Below, in pieces: positions 6,692 through 10,490 of a DNA stretch of 10,490 bases; within the stretch, counting starts at the first letter, position 1; each line of letters opens with the position of its first letter. The notes under the pieces were generated by a model. The model saw only the letters and a program-made list of their open reading frames with translations. It was not told where the DNA came from and searched no databases. The position numbers and the translations under genes were made by a program. Origin of the DNA: an uncultured Phaeodactylibacter sp. (GTDB lineage Bacteria > Bacteroidota > Bacteroidia > Chitinophagales > Saprospiraceae); the NCBI GenBank assembly GCA_913062745.1, contig CAJXXJ010000073.1:1-10490 (forward strand), in the 5' to 3' direction.

Positions 6692-7720
6692 ATGAAAACG
6701 GAAATAATTTGCTCTTCGATCCTGCTGCTGCTGTTACTGAGCTTTGGCAGCTGTGGTAATTCGTCAACCGATAACAACACGGAGGAAACGGCGATGAATG
6801 CGCCTACCGGGCAGCCGGATATCGATGGGCTGACTAAAGAAATTGTAGAGGACCCTTACAATGCAGAGCTCTACGCCCGCCGCGGCGTGCTGTTTTACAA
6901 CAAGCAAGGCTACGATGAGGCCATCCGGGACCTGCAGCACGCGATTCAGCTGGATTCTACCAAGGCAGCGTACTACCATGACCTGGCAGATGTTAACCTG
7001 GATTACTTCCGCTCCCGTCAGGCCCTTGCCATCATGGAGGATGCGGCCACCCGATTCCCGGAAAATATCCCTACGCTCCTCAAGCTGAGCGAATACCAGC
7101 TGATCCTCAAGCAGTACGAGGAGTCGATGCGCACCATCGATCAAATCCTGAAGATTGACCCGCAGAATGCGGAAGCATACTTTATGTTCGGCATGAACTT
7201 CGAGGAGCAGGGGGATACCGTACGCGCGATCAACAGTTATCAGAAGGCGGTGGAGTTTGATTCCAAGATCATCGATGGCTGGATCAATCTGGGACAGCTG
7301 TACTCGGCTATCGGTGACCCGCTGGCGGAGCGCTACCTGGACAACGCTGTCCGTATTGATCCGCGCAATGTGTACGCTTTGCACGCCAAGGCTGAGTACC
7401 TGGCGGATCAGGATAACCTGCAGGGTGCCATTGATACCTACCGCGACCTGATTACGGTGGATCAGCAGTACGAGTCGGCTTACTTCAACTCTGGCCTGAT
7501 TTATATGGATATGGATTCTATTGCGCGGGCGGAGGAGGAGTTTTCGCGTTTGCTGCAGGTGTCGCCCACGGAGGTGCGTGCCTACTACTACCGTGGTTTA
7601 GCCCGGGAGATGCAGGGCAACATTCCGGCTGCGATAGCTGATTATGAGCAGGCCCTGAAGATGGTGCCGAATTATGAGCGGGCGCGTCAGGCGCTGCAGC
7701 GGGTGAAGGAGGCGGGGTAG
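6692..7720 (+). CDS. TPR-repeat lipoprotein
   Basis: This 342-residue protein begins with a lipoprotein signal: a run of leucines (11-16) and then SFGSC with Cys21 as the lipidated residue. A low-complexity linker follows, rich in Asn, Thr and Glu (22-45). From about residue 57 to 326 it is built of about eight tetratricopeptide repeats of near 34 residues. Clear examples are AELYARRGVLFYNKQGYDEAI, AEAYFMFGMNFEEQGDTVRAI and VRAYYYRGLAREMQGNIPAAI (each here shortened to about 20 residues), with the usual Gly/Ala small-residue positions and Asp-Pro at repeat ends. One repeat near 193-224 is irregular (IGDPLAERYLDNA). TPR solenoids bind other proteins, so it is probably an envelope scaffold or assembly factor facing the periplasm or surface; the partner is unknown. 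It is divergent from the T9SS cargo gene, which hints at but does not prove a joint role. Confidence 0.88.
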   Translation: MKTEIICSSILLLLLLSFGSCGNSSTDNNTEETAMNAPTGQPDIDGLTKEIVEDPYNAELYARRGVLFYNKQGYDEAIRDLQHAIQLDSTKAAYYHDLADVNLDYFRSRQALAIMEDAATRFPENIPTLLKLSEYQLILKQYEESMRTIDQILKIDPQNAEAYFMFGMNFEEQGDTVRAINSYQKAVEFDSKIIDGWINLGQLYSAIGDPLAERYLDNAVRIDPRNVYALHAKAEYLADQDNLQGAIDTYRDLITVDQQYESAYFNSGLIYMDMDSIARAEEEFSRLLQVSPTEVRAYYYRGLAREMQGNIPAAIADYEQALKMVPNYERARQALQRVKEAG

Positions 7721-7771
7721 TGGTTGGCCCCAGAATCCGCACAGATGGCGCGCGCTGAGGCTGGCTGAATG

Positions 7772-7790
7772 GCCGCGCCTATGGCGCTCA
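7772..7790 (-). repeat. CCTAYGGC micro-hairpin, copy 1
   Basis: The sequence is GCCGCGCCTATGGCGCTCA on the plus strand. Its core GCGCC-TAT-GGCGC is a perfect 5-bp stem with a 3-base loop. Read on the minus strand it is GCGCC-ATA-GGCGC. It differs from copy 2 at two positions. Confidence 0.7.
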
Positions 7791-7799
7791 CCCCAGCCT

Positions 7800-7843
7800 G
7801 ACTTGACAAGTTTCCCCGGCAACCTACCGGCTCTTGTCAAGTC
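7800..7843. repeat. REP-like hairpin, possible terminator of the TPR gene
   Basis: GACTTGACAAG (7800-7810) pairs perfectly with CTTGTCAAGTC (7833-7843). Inside, CCGG (7816-7819) can pair with CCGG (7827-7830) around a 7-base loop. A CTTTGTGT stretch follows rather than a clean T-run, so termination would be weak. The element lies 80 bases after the TPR-gene stop. Its form resembles short intergenic palindromes scattered in Bacteroidota genomes. Confidence 0.7.
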
Positions 7844-7948
7844 TTTGTGTGCATTATTATCCGAAGGAAGGAATACGGATTGTTTTAGTTTGGCTGATAG
7901 CTCTGATATTCCGGAGCCCGGGGAAGGTTGAGGTTTTGCCGGGCAGGC

Positions 7949-7979
7949 CCAAGGGTGCAGTTTCCCACTGCGCCCTTGG
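7949..7979. repeat. 12-bp-stem hairpin element, full copy
   Basis: CCAAGGG (7949-7955), T7956 and GCAG (7957-7960) pair with CTGC (7968-7971), G7972 and CCCTTGG (7973-7979), with one T/G wobble and a 7-base loop TTTCCCA. A shortened relative is at 8305-8325. No T-run follows, so it is not an ordinary terminator. Confidence 0.7.
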
Positions 7980-8041
7980 TTCCTGGGGGGCGGGGCACTG
8001 ATTGGCTGGGTCGTTGCCGGGCGCACAACATGTACGATATA

Positions 8042-8060
8042 GCCGCACCTACGGCGCTCA
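8042..8060 (-). repeat. CCTAYGGC micro-hairpin, copy 2
   Basis: The sequence is GCCGCACCTACGGCGCTCA on the plus strand. On the minus strand the core folds as GCGCC-GTA-GGTGC, with one G/T wobble. It is identical to copy 3 over the first 17 bases and lies 52 bases upstream of it. Confidence 0.72.
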
Positions 8061-8093
8061 AACCATTTTTTTGCCGTTTTGGCTACCAATAGG

Positions 8094-8112
8094 GCCGCAC
8101 CTACGGCGCTTA
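8094..8112 (-). repeat. CCTAYGGC micro-hairpin, copy 3
   Basis: The sequence is GCCGCACCTACGGCGCTTA on the plus strand. It is enclosed by a 7-bp inverted repeat, GGCTACC (8081-8087) and GGTAGCC (8119-8125), so the unit could form a larger two-level hairpin. Confidence 0.72.
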
Positions 8113-8131
8113 CCCGGCGGTAGCCCCCCTA

Positions 8132-8162
8132 GCTTATGCATGGGCTGAAAAACCGCAAAATG
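8132..8162 (+). repeat. 31-bp direct repeat, copy A
   Basis: The segment starts GCTTATGCATGGGCTG and ends CCGCAAAATG; it recurs without mismatch 80 bases downstream. It contains the palindrome ATGCAT. Both copies are followed, 28 and 47 bases later, by ACATACACGGCA (8191-8202) or ACGTACACGGCA (8290-8301), so the repeated unit may be longer with a replaced middle. Confidence 0.85.
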
Positions 8163-8211
8163 TAAAATGCGGAATACAAAATGTAAAAGTACATACACGG
8201 CATGCTGCTCT

Positions 8212-8242
8212 GCTTATGCATGGGCTGAAAAACCGCAAAATG
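8212..8242 (+). repeat. 31-bp direct repeat, copy B
   Basis: This is identical over 31 bases to copy A. Downstream the two copies diverge: here a CTTCGCC/GGCGAAG hairpin (8243-8270) takes the place of the AT-rich TAAAATGCGG stretch that follows copy A. Confidence 0.85.
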
Positions 8243-8304
8243 CTTCGCCCGCCGAAGCCTGGAGGCGAAGGTGGGTAGAATATACAAGGACGTACACGGC
8301 AGGG

Positions 8305-8325
8305 CCAAGGGTACAGTTGGTTCCT
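8305..8325 (+). repeat. Shortened relative of the 7949-7979 hairpin element
   Basis: CCAAGGGTACAGTT (8305-8318) runs straight into GGTTCCT (8319-8325). In the full copy the same two blocks are separated by 15 bases (7963-7977) that carry the 3' arm of the stem. This copy therefore cannot form the hairpin. The loss looks like a deletion between two TT dinucleotides. Confidence 0.55.
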
Positions 8326-8535
8326 CTGAAGGAGCCCAAGCTCCCAGCGGCCTTTCTGTGGCTGAGGCCTCGAGGCTTGGCTCGTTGGCATACCTGAAAA
8401 CTTCCCCTTCCGGCCTGAAGGGCACCTCCCAAAGGTGCGGCAATATAAAAACCCCTGGATCATGTGGTTCTCCCCGGTGCAGGGGGCCATCAGGTACCCC
8501 ATGTGGGTATAACCAAAGACATCAACAAAGCGAAC

Positions 8536-8552
8536 CTGTGCCGTAGGTACAG
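8536..8552 (+). repeat. CCTAYGGC micro-hairpin, copy 4 (inverted, divergent)
   Basis: CTGTGCC (8536-8542) and GGTACAG (8546-8552) form a 7-bp stem with one G/T wobble around the loop GTA. The GCC-GTA-GGT core matches the minus-strand reading of copies 2 and 3, so this copy is in the opposite orientation and has different outer stem bases that still pair. Confidence 0.6.
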
Positions 8553-8591
8553 AAGGTGCTTGCCCGGGACCCGGAAAAGGTAAAGGCGGAG

Positions 8592-8615
8592 CAGCTCCGA
8601 TAGGGATCGGAGCTG
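8592..8615. repeat. 10-bp perfect hairpin with AGGG loop
   Basis: CAGCTCCGAT (8592-8601) pairs perfectly with ATCGGAGCTG (8606-8615) around the loop AGGG, and G8591/T8616 can add a wobble pair. No T-run follows on either strand, so it is unlikely to be a terminator. It is the strongest short-loop hairpin in the non-coding block. Confidence 0.7.
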
Positions 8616-8779
8616 TAGCATCGGCTGCGTACGCTGGCTGCAGGTGGGACCAGAGCGGCGCTCCAGGCGGCAGCTGCCAGGCTGCGCCCCGGGTGGCTTT
8701 TAGAGACAGCGGCTAGGATGGGAACACTGATTATGGAAAAGCCAAAGGCAGGCTGACGTCCACCCCTGGCTATCATTTC

Positions 8780-10490
8780 TTAAGCTACCTGACGCCGCAT
8801 ATTGATCCGGTAAAACATACTCAGCAGCAAGCCCAGCATCATGAAGATGGTACCCGCCCAGAACAGGTTGATACCCGGGAATTCAATGGCTTCGAGTACG
8901 ATATAGTCGGAGCGAAGCGCATCTGTAGCCACTTCAAACGGCAGCGGCTGCGTGGGGCCTTCCGCCTGCCCGATCATCAGCTCGATCGTTTCCGTCTTCG
9001 GGTCAATATTGGTGAAGCGGAAGTGTAGGTCCAGCTGTTGTATCTCATCCTTGAGGTTGAGCGGCTGACTGCCCCGGATCAGGTATACCGGCTGCGCACT
9101 GTAGCCCTGCCCGTCATTACCCTGCACACTGACCATAGCACTGACGGCTATGTCATCCTGCTGAGGCTCATAGTTCGGGTGCTCCGGCTGCCGGTTAAAT
9201 CCGGCAAACTGTATCTCGTGGCCGTTATAAGTGATTTTATCACCCTGCCTGAAGGTGAAGGATTCGTACTCCATATCCAGCTCTTTGCCAAATACCGCGT
9301 CGAATATACCTTCGTTAAGCCGTACTTTGGTGCTGATATCGTTGATCTGAACCGGGTAGCTGTACAGCATCTGCCCGCGCAGCACCAGGACCGGCTTGAC
9401 CCGGTACACACTGTCTTCATCCGTACGCTGAATGCTGATATCGAGCCCGATCGGCAGATCCCCTTCTTCCTTGTGGTAGTCCGGATGGCTGGGGGAGCGG
9501 TCAATGCCCTCCACGGTAGCGGTGTAGCTCTTTACAAAAAAGGTATCCCGGTCGCGGATCGGCACCGTATCCCGAAAGCGGACCGTTTCGCCGGTAAAGG
9601 CGCTGTATTCCTTATAGTTGAGGCTGTCTTCACGGGCCTTGCGGGCTTCCATGTCAATCTCCACCTGTGGAAGTGAAGCGATATGGGTAAAGATATCGCG
9701 CTCCACATACCGCTTGGTAGAGGGGTTGGAAGCAGCCACTTTGCTGAAGGATTTGTCGTACAGGATATTCGGATAGAGGTTGAACTCCTCTACCACATTA
9801 CCCGCTTCATCGAGCCGCTGATAGTTTACAGTAAAGGTACGGGTGAATTGATTCACCGTATCCTCCACATAGGTCACCCGGTAATCCTCCATGATAAGGG
9901 GAGAGTCCTTAAACAGCAGTACATTTTTACGCATCTGCTCCTCGGAAGCCCCTTGTATCAGCCCCTCCATTACAAAGGGGTTGTTAGAAATCACGCGCTG
10001 ATTCAGCCCGGAAGCCAGGATGCCCACAATCATCAGGCCAAAGCCGCCGTGAGACACCACAGAGCCGGCTGCCTTGAGATTGGCGCGGGTGAAGGTGAAA
10101 AGGTAATCGAGATTACTGACAACGGTAAACCAGGCGAAAAACAGCATAACACTATACTGCCAGGATACCAGGTCAATCCACAACGATGTCAGGTAGGTGA
10201 GGCCCGCCGATACGCCCATAGCAATACCGGAGTGGGTCAGGAACTTATTCAGCTGTTTGGAAAAGTTGATTTCGCGGTAACGCAAATACTGCGCAACACC
10301 GGACAGCAGCCCGATGAATACGGCGATCCAAATCTGGTATTTGTTGTAGTGGGGAATGGGGTCTGTGATCACCCGACCGATGTAGTTCGGGTCGAAGTAA
10401 GCCATGATCTTGTTGTACACCGGCAGCGAGGTGGATGCCGTAATGATCACTGCGGAAAACAGCAGCACCAGCGAGCCGATGAACATCCAG
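8780..10490 (-). CDS. ccmF: Cytochrome c maturation protein, CcmF/CcsA family, C-terminal part (5' end outside the window)
   Basis: The frame is open from the window edge to a TAA at 8782-8780. Numbering from the internal Met at 10486, the first 165 residues contain about five membrane segments (near 1-21, 49-68, 83-104, 111-130 and 146-163). A large soluble, presumably periplasmic domain follows (about 165-540), then one C-terminal membrane helix (about 541-562) before a basic tail. The phrases SLVLLFSAVIITASTSLPVYNK and VVSHGGFGLMIVGILASG (each quoted in about 20 residues) are typical of CcmF/NrfE heme lyase subunits, which attach heme to apocytochrome c at the outer face of the inner membrane. 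His146 lies where a heme-ligating His is expected, though the exact correspondence is inferred. The tryptophan-rich WWD heme motif would lie upstream, outside the window. The alternative name CcsA is common for this protein in Bacteroidota. It has no clear terminator and runs into the repeat mosaic. Confidence 0.82.
   Translation of the reverse strand, partial: WMFIGSLVLLFSAVIITASTSLPVYNKIMAYFDPNYIGRVITDPIPHYNKYQIWIAVFIGLLSGVAQYLRYREINFSKQLNKFLTHSGIAMGVSAGLTYLTSLWIDLVSWQYSVMLFFAWFTVVSNLDYLFTFTRANLKAAGSVVSHGGFGLMIVGILASGLNQRVISNNPFVMEGLIQGASEEQMRKNVLLFKDSPLIMEDYRVTYVEDTVNQFTRTFTVNYQRLDEAGNVVEEFNLYPNILYDKSFSKVAASNPSTKRYVERDIFTHIASLPQVEIDMEARKAREDSLNYKEYSAFTGETVRFRDTVPIRDRDTFFVKSYTATVEGIDRSPSHPDYHKEEGDLPIGLDISIQRTDEDSVYRVKPVLVLRGQMLYSYPVQINDISTKVRLNEGIFDAVFGKELDMEYESFTFRQGDKITYNGHEIQFAGFNRQPEHPNYEPQQDDIAVSAMVSVQGNDGQGYSAQPVYLIRGSQPLNLKDEIQQLDLHFRFTNIDPKTETIELMIGQAEGPTQPLPFEVATDALRSDYIVLEAIEFPGINLFWAGTIFMMLGLLLSMFYRINMRRQVA

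Larger units (their letters stand above)
7721..8779. other. Non-coding repeat mosaic between the TPR lipoprotein and ccmF genes
   Basis: About 1.06 kb holds no credible gene. The open frames present have low-complexity translations, no family resemblance and no sensible starts. Instead the region is dense in short inverted and direct repeats, listed separately. Besides those, smaller hairpins are seen: CTTCGCC/GGCGAAG at 8243-8270, GGAGC/GCTCC at 8331-8344, CCCTTC/GAAGGG at 8405-8422, GCACCT/AGGTGC at 8422-8438 and TACCC/GGGTA near 8494-8508. No transposase remnant is visible. It behaves like an intergenic site where small palindromic (REP/MITE-like) elements have accumulated. An expressed structured RNA is an alternative that the sequence alone cannot exclude. 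Confidence 0.7.

Noticed and set aside
8132..8242. Possible CRISPR array from the 31-bp direct repeat
   Set aside because: There are only two copies, the 49-base spacer shares repeat-like sequence with the region, no third unit or cas gene is present.
8742..8760. AGCC ... GGCT followed by TTTT on the minus strand as the ccmF terminator
   Set aside because: The stem is only 4 bp and the T-run is short; not convincing.
8129..8776. Open frames of 70-120 codons on both strands in the repeat block
   Set aside because: They are made of the repeats themselves, have low-complexity translations, and no start or family support.
8440..8780. Possible group II intron end, RNase P RNA or tRNA
   Set aside because: No domain V pattern, no RNase P conserved core and no TTCGA-type T-loop with a CCA acceptor stem were found on either strand.

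Overview
The window looks like a chromosome segment of a free-living, fairly GC-rich Bacteroidota, plausibly a Saprospiria/Lewinella-type lineage. The reasons are a gliding-motility lipoprotein GldB, a secreted protein ending in a type IX secretion (T9SS) sorting domain, a PorT-like outer-membrane barrel, lipoprotein signals, and several TAnnTTTG -7 boxes of the kind used by the Bacteroidota primary sigma factor. The phylum is well supported; the finer placement is an inference.

Layout. At 1-456 (minus) is the N-terminal part of gldB, cut by the window edge. Divergent from it, at 612-1343 (plus), is a small outer-membrane beta-barrel gene, followed by a strong bidirectional hairpin terminator and a short pyrimidine-rich repeat. 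A convergent SLC13-type permease with two internal RCK_C/TrkA_C domains fills 1459-3249 (minus). Divergent from the permease is a tight two-gene unit: yidD (3399-3641) and hemB (3643-4629), one base apart. Then comes an AT-rich patch with a 58-codon ORF matching only the C-terminal half of a PIN-domain protein (4774-4950). It is followed by a T9SS-exported beta-propeller-like protein on the minus strand (5002-6615) and a divergent TPR lipoprotein (6692-7720).

From 7721 to 8779 there is about 1.06 kb with no credible gene. It is a mosaic of short palindromic elements and direct repeats: four micro-hairpins built on a CCTAYGGC core, an 11-bp-stem hairpin, a 12-bp-stem hairpin with a decayed partner copy, a perfect 31-bp direct repeat, and a 10-bp hairpin with an AGGG loop. 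The last block (8780-10490, minus, 5' end outside the window) is the C-terminal 570 or so residues of a CcmF/CcsA-type cytochrome c maturation protein.

The genes do not form one pathway. Envelope biogenesis is the commonest theme (GldB, barrel protein, YidD, T9SS cargo, TPR lipoprotein, CcmF), and HemB and CcmF are both heme-related but far apart. No defence system, CRISPR array, complete mobile element, tRNA or rRNA is visible. The most unusual content is the repeat mosaic at 7721-8779, followed by the orphan PIN fragment.
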